Source of the DNA: Pseudomonas juntendi
GTDB taxonomy: Bacteria > Pseudomonadota > Gammaproteobacteria > Pseudomonadales > Pseudomonadaceae
DNA length: 64,000 nucleotides
Assembly: GCF_009932375.1 (NCBI RefSeq)
Contig: NZ_BLJG01000093.1
Location: forward strand, 1-64,000
Reading direction: 5' to 3'
The notes under the pieces are model-generated. The model was given only the letters and a program-made list of their open reading frames with translations, was not told the DNA's origin and made no database searches. Positions 35,530-45,244 of the stretch are shown piece after piece (position 1 is the first letter of the stretch; the number at the start of each line of letters is the position of its first letter). The translations under genes were made by a program, and so were the position numbers.

Positions 35530-36600
35530 ATGACTGCGCACGCTTACACCTCGGCCACCGACCATGTACTGGCCGAGGTCCGCAACCAGGTCGGCCACCT
35601 GACACTGAACCGCCCCGCCGGCCTCAATGCCCTTACCCTGGACATGGTCCGTAGCCTGCGCCACCACCTGGAACAGTGGGCCCGGGACCCGCACGTACGG
35701 GCGGTGGTGCTGCGCGGTGCAGGCCCCAAGGGTTTTTGCGCCGGTGGCGATATCCGTTCGCTGCACGACAGCTTCAAGGCCGGCGATACGCTGCATGAGA
35801 CCTTTTTCGTCGAGGAGTATGCCCTCGACCTGGCCATCCACCGTTACCGCAAACCGGTGCTGGTGCTGATGGACGGCTTCACCCTCGGCGGTGGCATGGG
35901 CCTGGCTCAGGGCTGTGACCTGCGTGTGGTGACCGAGCGCAGCCGGCTGGGTATGCCCGAAGTCGGCATTGGCTATTTCCCCGACGTGGGCGGCAGTTAT
36001 TTTCTGTCGCGCCTCCCTGGCGAGCTGGGCATCTACCTGGGTGTGAGCGGCGCACAGGTGCAGGCCGCCGATGCGCTCTATTGCGGCCTGGCCGACTGGT
36101 ACCTGGCCAGCGACCAGCTCGCCGCCCTGGACCAAGGCCTGGACCAGCTGAGTTTCGGCGACCACCCGCTCAAGGACCTGCAGGGCCTGCTGGCCAGGCT
36201 CGGTAGCCAGGTGCTGGAGGATGCCCCGCTGGAAAAGCTGCGCCCGGTCATCGACCACTTCTTCGCCCTGCCCGACCTGCCAGCCATCGTCGAGCAATTG
36301 CGCACGGTCAGCATTGGCGACAGCCACGCCTGGGCCACGGCCACCGCAGATCAGCTGGAAAGCCGCTCGCCGCTGGCCATGGCCGTTACGCTGGAGATGC
36401 TGCGCCGGGGCCGCCAACGGGACCTGGAGGCGTGCTTTGCCATGGAGCTGCACCTGGACCGCCAGTGGTTCCAGCATGGCGATATCATCGAAGGCGTACG
36501 CGCCCTGATCATCGACAAGGACAAGCAACCGCGCTGGAACCCACCCACCCTGGCTGCACTGCAACGCCAGCGGGTCGACCAATTCTTCGAAGGCCTGTGA
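35530..36600 (+). CDS. Enoyl-CoA hydratase/3-hydroxyisobutyryl-CoA hydrolase family protein
   Basis: This 356-residue crotonase-fold protein has the oxyanion segments [12 protein letters not shown] and [14 protein letters not shown] and the catalytic Glu region [19 protein letters not shown]. The length and FPDVGGSY motif favour 3-hydroxyisobutyryl-CoA hydrolase (valine breakdown) over a simple hydratase. GGGAGA lies just upstream of the ATG. The dehydrogenase gene 16 nt downstream fits the same pathway. Confidence 0.85.
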   Translation: MTAHAYTSATDHVLAEVRNQVGHLTLNRPAGLNALTLDMVRSLRHHLEQWARDPHVRAVVLRGAGPKGFCAGGDIRSLHDSFKAGDTLHETFFVEEYALDLAIHRYRKPVLVLMDGFTLGGGMGLAQGCDLRVVTERSRLGMPEVGIGYFPDVGGSYFLSRLPGELGIYLGVSGAQVQAADALYCGLADWYLASDQLAALDQGLDQLSFGDHPLKDLQGLLARLGSQVLEDAPLEKLRPVIDHFFALPDLPAIVEQLRTVSIGDSHAWATATADQLESRSPLAMAVTLEMLRRGRQRDLEACFAMELHLDRQWFQHGDIIEGVRALIIDKDKQPRWNPPTLAALQRQRVDQFFEGL

Positions 36601-36616
36601 GCCCGGGAGTACACCG

Positions 36617-37768
36617 ATGCAAGACCTGGAACTGAGCGAAGAACAGATCATGATCCGCGACATGGCGCGCGATTTTGCCCGTGGCGAAATCGCCCCGCAC
36701 GCCCAGGCCTGGGAAAAGGCCGGCTGGATCGATGACGACGTGGTACGCAAGATGGGCGAACTGGGCCTGCTGGGCATGGTCGTGCCCGAAGCCTTTGGCG
36801 GCAGCTACACCGACTACGTTGCCTATGCCCTGGCGGTAGAGGAAATTTCCGCCGGTTGTGGCGCCACCGGGGCGATGATGAGCATTCACAACTCCGTGGG
36901 TTGCGGCCCGCTGCTGGCATATGGCACGGCCGACCAACAGCAGCAATGGCTGCCGCGCCTGGCCACGGGTGAAGTGATCGGCTGCTTCTGCCTGACCGAG
37001 CCGCAAGCCGGCTCCGAGGCGCATAACCTGCGGACCCGCGCAGAGTTGGTAGACGGCCAATGGGTAATCAATGGCGCCAAGCAGTTCGTCAGCAATGCCC
37101 GGCGTGCCGGCCTGGCGATCGTGTTTGCGGTAACCGACCCGGACCTGGGCAAAAAGGGCCTGTCGGCCTTTCTGGTGCCCACCGACAACCCGGGCTTCAA
37201 AGTCGACCGCAGCGAACACAAGATGGGCATCCGCGCCTCTGATACCTGCGCGGTCACGTTCGACAACTGCCGGGTACCGGCCGCCAACCTGCTGGGTGAG
37301 CGCGGCAAGGGCCTGGCCATCGCCTTGTCCAACCTTGAAGGGGGCCGGATCGGTATCGCCGCGCAAGCGCTGGGCATCGCCCGTGCGGCATTCGAAGCAG
37401 CGCTGGGTTATTCACGGGACCGTGTGCAATTCGGCAAGCCGATCAACGAGCACCAGAGCATCGCCAACCTGTTGGCCGACATGCAGGTGCAGGTCAACGC
37501 TGCGCGGCTGCTGATTTTGCATGCTGCGCGCCTGCGCAGCGCCGGCAGGCCGTGCCTGTCAGAGGCATCCCAGGCCAAGCTGTTCGCCTCGGAAATGGCC
37601 GAACGGGTGTGCTCGATGGCGATCCAGGTACATGGCGGCTACGGCTACCTGGAAGACTACCCGGTAGAGCGTTACTACCGCGATGCCCGGATCACCCAGA
37701 TCTACGAAGGGTCGAGCGAAATCCAGCGCATGCTGATTGCGCGGGAGCTGAAGCACTACACGCTTTAG
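36617..37768 (+). CDS. Acyl-CoA dehydrogenase, probably isobutyryl-CoA dehydrogenase
   Basis: This 383-residue canonical acyl-CoA dehydrogenase has [34 protein letters not shown] and the YEGSSEIQR segment with Glu in its usual place. The start ([20 protein letters not shown]) is family-like. Pairing with a 3-hydroxyisobutyryl-CoA hydrolase-like gene suggests isobutyryl-CoA as substrate, but other short branched acyl-CoAs are possible. Confidence 0.87.
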   Translation: MQDLELSEEQIMIRDMARDFARGEIAPHAQAWEKAGWIDDDVVRKMGELGLLGMVVPEAFGGSYTDYVAYALAVEEISAGCGATGAMMSIHNSVGCGPLLAYGTADQQQQWLPRLATGEVIGCFCLTEPQAGSEAHNLRTRAELVDGQWVINGAKQFVSNARRAGLAIVFAVTDPDLGKKGLSAFLVPTDNPGFKVDRSEHKMGIRASDTCAVTFDNCRVPAANLLGERGKGLAIALSNLEGGRIGIAAQALGIARAAFEAALGYSRDRVQFGKPINEHQSIANLLADMQVQVNAARLLILHAARLRSAGRPCLSEASQAKLFASEMAERVCSMAIQVHGGYGYLEDYPVERYYRDARITQIYEGSSEIQRMLIARELKHYTL

Positions 37769-37807
37769 TAGGTCGACGACCGGGCCCTGGCGCCAGGCTC
37801 TGCCCAC

Positions 37808-38740
37808 CTAGCGCCAGTAGCGGGCGTCGTCCACCAGCTCGGCGTGCCTTTCGAACAGCGCTGGCAACTGCTCCTTGAGGTAGTCGATCCAGGTACGCAC
37901 CTTGGCATCCAGGTAGTGCCGTGACGGGTAAATCGCATACAGCGCACTCTCGCGCAGCCGATACGGCGCCAACAGGCGGCACAGCCGCCCCTGCCCGATC
38001 GCCTGGCTGGCGGTGTAGAACGGCAACAGGCCTATGCCCATGCCCAACTCGCTGGCCACCAGCATGGCATCGGCAACATTGGTGGAGAAACCGTCCTTCG
38101 GTACGATCACACACTGGTCGACCCCCTGCGGGAACACCCAGTCACCTTCGTACATGGGGTACGACATGCGCAGGCAACGATGGCCGTGCAAGTCTTCGGG
38201 GCTTTCCGGTACGCCATTGGCTTCCAGGTAGGCCGGGGCCGCGCAGGGGATACTGAAGATATTGCCCAGCGGCACGGCGATCAGCTGCGAATCGGGCAAC
38301 GCGCCGTCAACGGTAATCACCACATCATGCCCTTCGGCCAGCGGGTCGGGGTTGCGCTGTGACAGGGTCAGCTCGATCACCACCTCCGGGCACAACGCGT
38401 TGTAGCCGGCCACCAGCGGCATCAGCAACAGCCCCAGGCCATGGGGACAGTGCAGGCGTAACCGCCCACGCGGCGTCAGGTGCGCACCACGGGCCTCGCC
38501 CACCGCTTCTTCGGTCAGCAGCATGATCTGCCGCGCCCGCTCGAGAAACCGCTCGCCGGCCTCGCTCATGCGCAAGCGCCGGGTGGTGCGGTGCAACAGG
38601 CGGGTCTGCAACTGGTTTTCCAGCTCCGCCACGATGCGCGAAACCTGTGCCGCAGAGATGTCCAGGGCGTTGGCGGCCGCCGCGAAGCTGCCGCATTCCA
38701 CCACACGGGCGAAGGTACGCATGGCATGCAGCATGTCCAT
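37808..38740 (-). CDS. LysR-family transcriptional regulator
   Basis: This 310-residue protein has an N-terminal winged helix (MRTFARVVECGSFAAAANAL, AAQVSRIVAELENQL) and a C-terminal effector domain. It is of the large CrgA/AphB-like subgroup common in Pseudomonas. It converges with the dehydrogenase gene and diverges from the DUF2790 gene, with 124 nt between. It may regulate either side. It is too far from mdcA to be called MdcR. Confidence 0.87.
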   Translation of the reverse strand: MDMLHAMRTFARVVECGSFAAAANALDISAAQVSRIVAELENQLQTRLLHRTTRRLRMSEAGERFLERARQIMLLTEEAVGEARGAHLTPRGRLRLHCPHGLGLLLMPLVAGYNALCPEVVIELTLSQRNPDPLAEGHDVVITVDGALPDSQLIAVPLGNIFSIPCAAPAYLEANGVPESPEDLHGHRCLRMSYPMYEGDWVFPQGVDQCVIVPKDGFSTNVADAMLVASELGMGIGLLPFYTASQAIGQGRLCRLLAPYRLRESALYAIYPSRHYLDAKVRTWIDYLKEQLPALFERHAELVDDARYWR

Positions 38741-38864
38741 GAAAGTGAGCTCCTTACTGGGTGTTATTGTTACGTTAAAGGCAGGAATCTATCACGATCT
38801 AGCCCATTTATTGTGTAAGGCCTTTGAATACATCATTAGTCATACATTGTAAAAGGAGCCAGCC

Positions 38865-39125
38865 ATGAAACCCTCCCTCGCTGTAATCGCCATTTCCGCT
38901 GCCTTGGCTTCGTGCGCAGCCCTCGCCGCCACGGGCAACGATCAGCCAGCCAGTAGCAACTATGCATACGGCATGCACCTGGATGTGGCCAAAGTGATTT
39001 CCATCACCCCGCCCAGCAACGTCGGCGACTGCCAGATCGGCACCGCTCACATGGTGTACCTCGACCACCATGACCAGAAGCACGAAATCAGTTACCGCGA
39101 GATGAGCAACTGCCCGCAACAGTGA
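38865..39125 (+). CDS. DUF2790 small secreted protein
   Basis: This 86-residue protein has a signal peptide (MKPSLAVIAISAALASCAALA) and the short DUF2790 domain (YGMHLDVAKVISI, MVYLDHHDQKHEISYREM) with two domain cysteines that may pair. The family is nearly limited to Pseudomonas and has no firm function; some members respond to copper or stress. AAGGAG precedes the ATG. Confidence 0.8.
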   Translation: MKPSLAVIAISAALASCAALAATGNDQPASSNYAYGMHLDVAKVISITPPSNVGDCQIGTAHMVYLDHHDQKHEISYREMSNCPQQ

Positions 39126-39126
39126 C

Positions 39127-39819
39127 TCAGGCCAGCAGCTGCGTTATCCAGCCTACCTGCTGGTTGAAGTCGTCTATCTTCGCCTGCGGCACAGCGCCCC
39201 GGGCCCGCTGGAAATTGGCCAGGGTGTGCTGCTTCTGGCGCAGCATGCGCTGCCATTTACCCAGGAACGCCGCGCTTTTTTCCTGCATCAGCAACGGCCC
39301 GAAGTACAGCTGTTGAGCGGTGTACACCGCCCTGCCCGGCTCGGCGACGATGATCTCGTAGTCGAAGCGGTTTTCCCGCAGCAGTTCCTCGTGGACGATC
39401 CGGTAGCCATTGCCGGCCAGCCACTGGCGTAGTTCGCGCTCACCGCCGTTGGGCTGCATTACCAGGCGGGTGACGCCGGCCAGGCGCTGCGGGCCTGCCT
39501 GCAGGATGGCGCACATGGTGTCGCCGCCCATGCCGCACAGGCTGACCACCGTGATACGGTCCTGTGGCTCGATGGCTGCCAAGCCATCGGCCAGGCGCAC
39601 GGCCACAGAGGCCTCCAGGCCGTTGCGGCTCACCGTGCGTTGGGCCGAGGCGAACGGCACCTGCGCCACCTCACCGGCCACCCCGGCCTCGATCACCCCG
39701 CGCAGCATCAACGCCACCGGCAGGAAGCCGTGGTCCGAGCCAATGTCGGCCAGGCGCGCGCCCTGCGGCACATAGGCAGCCACGCGCTCCAGGCGCCGGG
39801 ACAAAGTCTGTTCGTTCAA
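39127..39819 (-). CDS. TrmK-family tRNA (adenine(22)-N1) methyltransferase-like
   Basis: A TTG start at 39819 has AGAGG 7 nt upstream and gives 230 residues starting LNEQTLSRRLERVAAYV, the usual beginning; the longer upstream frame runs into the neighbouring gene's leader. It has SAM motif I LADIGSDHGFLPVAL and the CGMGGDTM segment of the TrmK group. In Gram-positive bacteria TrmK methylates A22 of tRNA; the target in Pseudomonas is uncertain. Confidence 0.85.
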   Translation of the reverse strand: MNEQTLSRRLERVAAYVPQGARLADIGSDHGFLPVALMLRGVIEAGVAGEVAQVPFASAQRTVSRNGLEASVAVRLADGLAAIEPQDRITVVSLCGMGGDTMCAILQAGPQRLAGVTRLVMQPNGGERELRQWLAGNGYRIVHEELLRENRFDYEIIVAEPGRAVYTAQQLYFGPLLMQEKSAAFLGKWQRMLRQKQHTLANFQRARGAVPQAKIDDFNQQVGWITQLLA

Positions 39820-39955
39820 CGTAAACCTCTGGTCTGGCAATCGGCCGCGATTCTGCCGGTGAACGCCGCGCTTTACAAACGCCGGGGTGCGCTCGACCGG
39901 TGCGTTGCGCTCGCGTAGGCTTGCCGCTTCCTTCCGTTGCAAGGCAAACCACACC

Positions 39956-40336
39956 ATGGCTCAAGCAGACATCATCTATACCCCCGACCCGGACGCCGAC
40001 TCGATTTCTTCCGACGTCGCCGAGTACAACGGCGTGCTGGTCACCACCCAGATCCCAACCCGTGCCGACGGCAGCCTGGAGCTGGGTGGCATCGTCGCGC
40101 AAAGCGAGTGCACCCTGCAGGCCTTGAAAGTGGCGCTGGAAAAAGCCGGCAGCGGCATGGACCGCGTACTGCACCTGACCATCTACTTGACCGACATGGC
40201 CGACCGCGCGGCATTCAACGAAGTGTACCAGCGCTTCTTCAGCAAACCCTGGCCGGTACGTGCCGCCGTTGGCGTGGCCGCCCTGGCGTTCGACGGCATG
40301 CGCGTCGAAGTGACGGCGATGGCCGCCAAGCGCTGA
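39956..40336 (+). CDS. RidA (YjgF/YER057c) family protein
   Basis: This 126-residue Rid-family protein has SECTLQALKVALEKAGSG, VLHLTIYLTDM and a C-terminal MRVEVTAMA strand. The family forms trimers; true RidA hydrolyses reactive enamines from PLP enzymes. The usual C-terminal CIARADLP-like stretch is replaced, so it may be a Rid subgroup with another activity. A single gene divergent from trmK. Confidence 0.85.
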   Translation: MAQADIIYTPDPDADSISSDVAEYNGVLVTTQIPTRADGSLELGGIVAQSECTLQALKVALEKAGSGMDRVLHLTIYLTDMADRAAFNEVYQRFFSKPWPVRAAVGVAALAFDGMRVEVTAMAAKR

Positions 40337-40459
40337 CCGACCGTCGTTGCCGCCCCCTCGCACCCTGGCTGCACACCTTCGGGCAGCCCAAGGGTGCCGC
40401 CAGCCCGTTTCGCCGCTACAATGCGCGCCTAACCCGTGACAGCCCGAAAATACAACGAC

Positions 40460-42460
40460 ATGTCCCTTCCAAAGAACCAGCTGGAACTGCTCAGCCCTGC
40501 GCGTGACGTGGCCATCGCCCGTGAGGCGATCCTGCACGGCGCTGATGCCATCTACATCGGCGGCCCAAGCTTCGGCGCGCGCCACAATGCCTGCAACGAA
40601 GTCAGCGACATTGCCGAACTGGTCGAGTTCGCCCATCGGTACCATGCGCGCGTGTTCACCACCATCAACACCATCCTCCACGACAACGAGCTGGAGCCGG
40701 CGCGCAAGCTGATCCACCAGTTGCATGACGCCGGTGTCGATGCACTGATCGTGCAGGACCTGGGGGTGATGGAGCTGGACATCCCGCCGATCGAGCTGCA
40801 CGCCAGCACCCAGACCGACATTCGTACCCTGGAGCGGGCGAAATTCCTCGACCAGGCCGGTTTCTCGCAACTGGTGCTGGCCCGCGAGCTGAATTTGCAG
40901 CAAATCCGCAGCATCGCCGCCGAAACCGACGCGGCCATCGAGTTCTTCATCCATGGTGCACTGTGCGTGGCATTTTCCGGCCAGTGCAACATCTCCCACG
41001 CGCAAACCGGGCGCAGCGCCAACCGTGGCGACTGCTCGCAGGCCTGCCGCCTGCCCTACACCCTGAAGGATGACCAGGGCCGCGTGGTCGCGTTCGAGAA
41101 ACACCTGCTGTCGATGAAAGACAACAACCAGACCGCCAACCTGGCCGACCTGGTCGATGCCGGCGTGCGCTCGTTCAAGATCGAAGGGCGTTACAAGGAC
41201 ATGGGCTATGTAAAGAACATCACGGCCCACTACCGCAAGGAACTGGATGCCATCCTGGAGGGCCGCCCGCACTATGCCCGCGCTTCCAGCGGGCGCACCG
41301 AGCACTTCTTCCTGCCCGACCCGGACAAGACCTTCCACCGCGGCAGCACCGACTACTTCGTCACCGACCGCAAGGTCGATATCGGCGCGTTCGACTCGCC
41401 AACCTTCACCGGCCTGCCGGTGGGCGTGGTGGAAAAGGTCGGCAAGCGCGACCTGCACGTGGTGACCGACGTGCCGTTGACCAACGGCGACGGCCTTAAT
41501 GTGCTGGTCAAACGCGAAGTGCTGGGTTTTCGCGCCAACATCGCCGAGCCCCGTGGCGAGTTTGAAGAAGACGGCCAAACACGCTACCGCTACCGCGTCG
41601 AGCCCAATGAAATGCCCGAAGGGCTGCACAAGCTGCGCCCCAACCACCCGTTGTCGCGCAACCTGGACCACAACTGGCAACAGGCCCTGCAGCGCACGTC
41701 CTCCGAACGCCGGGTGGGCGTGGAGTGGCACGCGGTGCTGCGCGAGCAACGCCTGCTGCTGACCCTGAGCAGCGAGGAAGGGGTCAGTGTGCAGGTAGCC
41801 CTGGAGGGCCCGTTCGGCGTCGCCAACAAGCCCCAGCAGGCACTGGAGCAACTGCACGACCTGCTCGGCCAGCTGGGTACCACTATGTACCACGCCGACC
41901 GTATCGAGCTGGACGCCCCGCAGGCGTACTTCATCCCCAACTCGCAGCTCAAGGCCCTGCGCCGCGAGGCCATCGAGGCACTGACCGCCGCGCGGGTACA
42001 GGCCCACCCACGCGGCGCGCGCAAGGCCGAGACCACGCCGCCGCCGGTGTACCCCGAGTCGCACCTGTCGTTCCTGGCCAACGTGTACAACCAGAAGGCT
42101 CGCGACTTCTACCACCGCCATGGCGTGCAACTGATCGACGCCGCCTACGAGGCCCATGAAGAGCACGGCGAGGTGCCGGTGATGATCACCAAGCACTGCC
42201 TGCGTTTCAGCTTCAACCTGTGCCCCAAGCAGGCCAAGGGTGTCACCGGCGTACGCACCAAGGTCGCGCCCATGCAGCTGATTCAGGGCGACGAGGTACT
42301 GACGCTGAAATTCGACTGCAAGCCGTGCGAGATGCATGTGATCGGCAAGATGAAGAGCCATATCATCGACCTGCCGACACCGGGCAGCGCGGTCGCACAA
42401 GTGGTTGGGCACATCAGCCCCGAAGACCTGCTCAAGACCATCCCGCGCGGGCCGCATTGA
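40460..42460 (+). CDS. rlhA: 23S rRNA 5-hydroxycytidine C2501 synthase
   Basis: This 666-residue U32-family protein starts at MSLPKNQLELLSPARD. The Cys cluster GQCNISHAQ, GDCSQACR and later CLRFSFNLCPK and CKPCEMHVIG fits the iron-sulfur ligands of RlhA (E. coli YdcP, about 650 aa). It hydroxylates C2501 of 23S rRNA using prephenate-derived chemistry. The DUF3656-like domain in the second half is present. Confidence 0.88.
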   Translation: MSLPKNQLELLSPARDVAIAREAILHGADAIYIGGPSFGARHNACNEVSDIAELVEFAHRYHARVFTTINTILHDNELEPARKLIHQLHDAGVDALIVQDLGVMELDIPPIELHASTQTDIRTLERAKFLDQAGFSQLVLARELNLQQIRSIAAETDAAIEFFIHGALCVAFSGQCNISHAQTGRSANRGDCSQACRLPYTLKDDQGRVVAFEKHLLSMKDNNQTANLADLVDAGVRSFKIEGRYKDMGYVKNITAHYRKELDAILEGRPHYARASSGRTEHFFLPDPDKTFHRGSTDYFVTDRKVDIGAFDSPTFTGLPVGVVEKVGKRDLHVVTDVPLTNGDGLNVLVKREVLGFRANIAEPRGEFEEDGQTRYRYRVEPNEMPEGLHKLRPNHPLSRNLDHNWQQALQRTSSERRVGVEWHAVLREQRLLLTLSSEEGVSVQVALEGPFGVANKPQQALEQLHDLLGQLGTTMYHADRIELDAPQAYFIPNSQLKALRREAIEALTAARVQAHPRGARKAETTPPPVYPESHLSFLANVYNQKARDFYHRHGVQLIDAAYEAHEEHGEVPVMITKHCLRFSFNLCPKQAKGVTGVRTKVAPMQLIQGDEVLTLKFDCKPCEMHVIGKMKSHIIDLPTPGSAVAQVVGHISPEDLLKTIPRGPH

Positions 42461-42507
42461 GGGGTTCGGCCCTGGGTGATGTTCGCCCAGGTGCCGTGGT
42501 GTAACGC

Positions 42508-43833
42508 TCAGCGTATCTGGTGCTTGTGCAACAAGCGGTAGAACGTCGGCCGCGAAACACCCAGCACCTTGGCAGCCATGCTCAGGTTGTCACTGTGCCG
42601 GTTGAGCACATCGCACAAGGCCTGGCGCTCGGCGCGGTGCTTGTATTCTTCCAGGGTGCCTAACGGCTGCTGTTCCTGGTCGTGCAACTGCAAGCCCAGG
42701 TCCTGCGCCTCGATCTGCCGCCCTTCGGCCAGCACCAGCCCGCGGCGTACGCGGTTGGCCAGCTCGCGAACGTTCCCCGGCCAGTCATGGTGGCCCATGG
42801 CTGCCAAGGCGTGTTCACTGAAGGAGCGCGGCCGGCGCCCGGTTTCCAGGCTGTAGAAATGGGCAAAATGGTTGGCCAGCATGGACAAATCGCCGTGCCG
42901 GTCGCGCAGCGGTGCTGTCACCACCTGCAATACGTTCAGGCGGTAATACAGGTCTTCGCGAAAACGCCCCTGCTCAATGGCCCGTTCCAGGTCCACGTGG
43001 GTCGCCGCCAACACCCGCACATCCACCGGTATTGGCTGGCTGCCGCCTACGCGCTCGATGTGCTTCTCCTGCAAAAAGCGCAGCAGGTTGGCCTGCAGTT
43101 CCAGCGGCAAGTCGCCAATTTCGTCCAGGAACAAGGTGCCGCCGTGGGCCGCTTCGATACGGCCGACCTTGCGCTGGTGCGCCCCGGTAAAAGCGCCTTT
43201 CTCGTGGCCGAACAATTCGGACTGGATCAAATGCTCAGGGATGGCGCCACAGTTGATGGCGATGAACGGCTGATCACTGCGCTGCGACTGGCGGTGCAGC
43301 GTGCGCGCTACCAGCTCCTTGCCAGTGCCGCTTTCACCGCGGATGAGCACAGGTGATTCGGTAGGCGCCAGTTTGCCCAGCAGCTTGCGCAGTTCGCGAA
43401 TCGGCCGGCTGTCACCGAGCAATTCGTCGTTCGCGTCATCGACCTTGACCGCACCCTTGCCGCGCAGGCGCGCCATGCCGAACGCCCGGCCCAGGGTGAC
43501 CTGCACCCGCGAGACGTCGAACGGCAAGGTGTGGAAGTCGAAAAACCACTCACATACAAAGTCACCGAAGGCTGGCATGCGCAGTTGGTCGGCGCTCAGC
43601 ACGGCGATCCACTCGGTGTTGCTGCGCTTGATCATGTCCTTGACCGCGTCCGGGTGCCGCAGGTGCGCGGCCTGCAAGCGCAGCAGGCCCACATCGCAGG
43701 GGTGGTCCAGTGCGGCGGCGAGCATGCAGCTGTCGACATCCCAGCCGGCGTTGCGCAGGCCCGGCAATAGGCGGTGGCAATCGTCGCAGGGGTCGACGAT
43801 CAGCAAACGGCGTTGCGCGGCAGGCTGTTGCAT
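42508..43833 (-). CDS. Sigma-54-dependent Fis-type activator
   Basis: This 441-residue protein starts at MQQPAAQRRLLIVDP. The N-terminal 125 residues look like a degenerate receiver (LLIVDPCDD) of the VpsR type. The AAA+ domain has Walker A GESGTGKELVAR, GAFTGAHQRK for sigma-54 contact and Walker B GGTLFLDEIGD. A Fis-type helix-turn-helix closes it (NLSMAAKVLGVSRPTFYRLL). Relatives control exopolysaccharide, biofilm or c-di-GMP genes. It converges on rlhA; its target is not evident. Confidence 0.88.
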   Translation of the reverse strand: MQQPAAQRRLLIVDPCDDCHRLLPGLRNAGWDVDSCMLAAALDHPCDVGLLRLQAAHLRHPDAVKDMIKRSNTEWIAVLSADQLRMPAFGDFVCEWFFDFHTLPFDVSRVQVTLGRAFGMARLRGKGAVKVDDANDELLGDSRPIRELRKLLGKLAPTESPVLIRGESGTGKELVARTLHRQSQRSDQPFIAINCGAIPEHLIQSELFGHEKGAFTGAHQRKVGRIEAAHGGTLFLDEIGDLPLELQANLLRFLQEKHIERVGGSQPIPVDVRVLAATHVDLERAIEQGRFREDLYYRLNVLQVVTAPLRDRHGDLSMLANHFAHFYSLETGRRPRSFSEHALAAMGHHDWPGNVRELANRVRRGLVLAEGRQIEAQDLGLQLHDQEQQPLGTLEEYKHRAERQALCDVLNRHSDNLSMAAKVLGVSRPTFYRLLHKHQIR

Positions 43834-44173
43834 GACCGATCCTTGGCGCCATTGTTTGATTTTTTTAAAGTAAAACAGCAAGTTGTGGCGCCCGTTTAAC
43901 AGTAGCAACGAAGTTGACACTGCCCAGTACCGTCCGTCTGCCGACGCATTTTTTTACAAACGCCCACGGGAATTTTCGCACTTTAACGACATCACATGGC
44001 GGCGCAGGGAATAACGGAGATAGCCCTGGCAAAAAATTTATTCGCAATGTGTGACTTGCTACCGCACAGCGAGCATCAGTACACATAACCCCGCGCTGCA
44101 CTTCGCGCACCTGAGGCGACTTTTAAGCAACGCGGACTTACTTCGCTGTTTGGGACCATAGAGAGACCGAACC
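43834..44173. other. 340-nt intergenic region without recognised gene
   Basis: The gap is more A/T-rich than its surroundings and separates two divergent genes, so it must hold both promoters. TTGACA occurs at 43914-43919 but without a fair -10 box at the right distance. No sigma-54 site (GG-N10-GC with flanks) stands out. I see no RNA gene. Confidence 0.3.
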
Positions 44174-44440
44174 ATGAATGCCCCGCTCCGTGTCAACGAA
44201 GCACTGCTGATTGCCGACCACGCCTTCGAACCCTTCCAGTGCGTAGCCTGGGATGCCCCCAATGGCACTGGTGAACTCAGCCTGGCAGTGATCGACCGGA
44301 CCAACACCCGCATTGGCGCCAAGCAGGTGTCTTCGCGCATCTACTCCGACCCCGCGCAGTGGGCCAGCCTGATCGAGGAAGTGCGCGCCGAATTGTGCGA
44401 AAAAGGTTACGACCTGCAACCTTGGTCGATGCCGAAATAA
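44174..44440 (+). CDS. Small conserved-looking protein of unknown function
   Basis: This 88-residue acidic protein begins MNAPLRVNEALLIADHAF and ends GYDLQPWSMPK. It has no signal peptide or membrane segment. The mix of short strands and one helix (WASLIEEVRAELCEK) suggests a compact alpha/beta fold. AGAGAG lies upstream of the ATG. I do not recognise the family. It is flanked by the sigma-54 activator and the cobaltochelatase operon. Confidence 0.65.
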   Translation: MNAPLRVNEALLIADHAFEPFQCVAWDAPNGTGELSLAVIDRTNTRIGAKQVSSRIYSDPAQWASLIEEVRAELCEKGYDLQPWSMPK

Positions 44441-44454
44441 TACCGGCGTTTATA

Positions 44455-44482
44455 ACAAGTGCGTGCAGCGCCACGCACTTGT
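44455..44482. terminator. Hairpin between convergent genes
   Basis: ACAAGTGCGTG (44455-44465), CAGCGC loop, CACGCACTTGT (44472-44482): an 11-bp perfect stem between the 88-aa gene and the end of the chelatase operon. It can serve both strands, though T-runs are short. Confidence 0.55.
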
Positions 44483-44546
44483 GCAACTTTCATCGTGCAG
44501 GCCTGACAACTTTGTCACTTGCGACATTGTGCCGCAGTGCCCCTGT

Positions 44547-45221
44547 TCAATACGCCAGCTTGAAGTGTTGCAAGTGCTGATAATCCGCCTGCAATTGCTC
44601 GGCCAGGCGCTGGGCACGCCCTAGCCGTACCGGCGCCATTTCCATGTCCACCAACAGCGTGGCACAAGGCATGGGTTGGACCGTGTTGCTGTGCTGCACG
44701 CGCCCATCGGTAAACACCAGGCAGCGCAGCACTTCTTGCGGGTATGCCCGCTGGCGTGCCTGCAGCCAATGCCGGGCCTGCTCCAGGGCTGCGAACAGTG
44801 GCGTGCCCCCGCCAGCCCCCAACGCCTGTAGCCATGGCTGCAAGGCCGCCGACGCCTTGAGGCCATGGCGCTGCCACTGCGGCGTGCGCCCGCTGGCCGT
44901 GAGCAGCGCCAGGCGAGCACGCTGGCGATAAGCCTGATCGAACAGTGCTGCCAACACCCCCTTGGTCTGCGCCAAGGCCTGGTGGCGGCGGGTTGAGGCC
45001 GACGCATCGACGATCACCAACCACAGTTCGGCAGGCCTGGCCCGGCGTTGCTGCCAGCACAGGTCCTGGCGTTGGCGTGGGCGCCCCTTGAGCAAAGTCG
45101 GCAGCCAGGCGACCCTACCTGCCAACGCGTCGCGTGCGCGCCCTCGGCTGGCACCGTGCTGCTTGCCTGCACCCGCCTTGGCATCCCCCCCTATGGCGTG
45201 TGGCTGGGGGGGGCTCAGGGC
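44547..45221 (-). CDS. VWA domain part of ChlD-like chelatase subunit, reached by -1 frameshift
   Basis: Read on from the slip site in chlI, this frame adds 224 residues to give a 559-residue AAA+ plus VWA protein. A short basic linker (GRARDALAGRVAWLPTLLKGR) is followed by a von Willebrand A domain with MIDAS motif VDASAST, GGTPLF and FTDGR. There is no convincing independent start: the frame opens at 45290 inside chlI with an ATG lacking a good ribosome binding site, and the first 70 residues are unlike a domain. The fused product would be the medium (D-like) subunit of cobaltochelatase that bridges the AAA+ ring and CobN. Confidence 0.8.
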   Translation of the reverse strand, partial: ALSPPQPHAIGGDAKAGAGKQHGASRGRARDALAGRVAWLPTLLKGRPRQRQDLCWQQRRARPAELWLVIVDASASTRRHQALAQTKGVLAALFDQAYRQRARLALLTASGRTPQWQRHGLKASAALQPWLQALGAGGGTPLFAALEQARHWLQARQRAYPQEVLRCLVFTDGRVQHSNTVQPMPCATLLVDMEMAPVRLGRAQRLAEQLQADYQHLQHFKLAY

Positions 45222-45244
45222 TTTTTTGCCCAGTTTGGCACCTC
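45185..45244 (-). promoter_or_regulatory. Programmed -1 ribosomal frameshift signal at the chlI end
   Basis: On the minus strand all three parts of a dnaX-type signal are present. An internal Shine-Dalgarno-like GAGGTG lies at 45244-45239, 11 nt before the heptamer A-AAA-AAG (45227-45221), which is in the zero frame as GCA AAA AAG. After a 7-nt spacer (CCCTGAG, including the chlI stop) comes a stem of seven or more C's (45213-45206) with seven G's (45191-45185) around a 14-nt loop. Slipping back one base leads into the VWA frame. Confidence 0.85.

Noticed and set aside
39671-42457. A 928-codon minus-strand frame across rlhA
   Set aside because: Antisense shadow of rlhA with low-complexity His/Val/Gly composition and no motif.
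43834-44173. Sigma-54 promoter for the activator or the 88-residue gene
   Set aside because: TGGCA occurs, but the required GC element at the proper spacing is not present.
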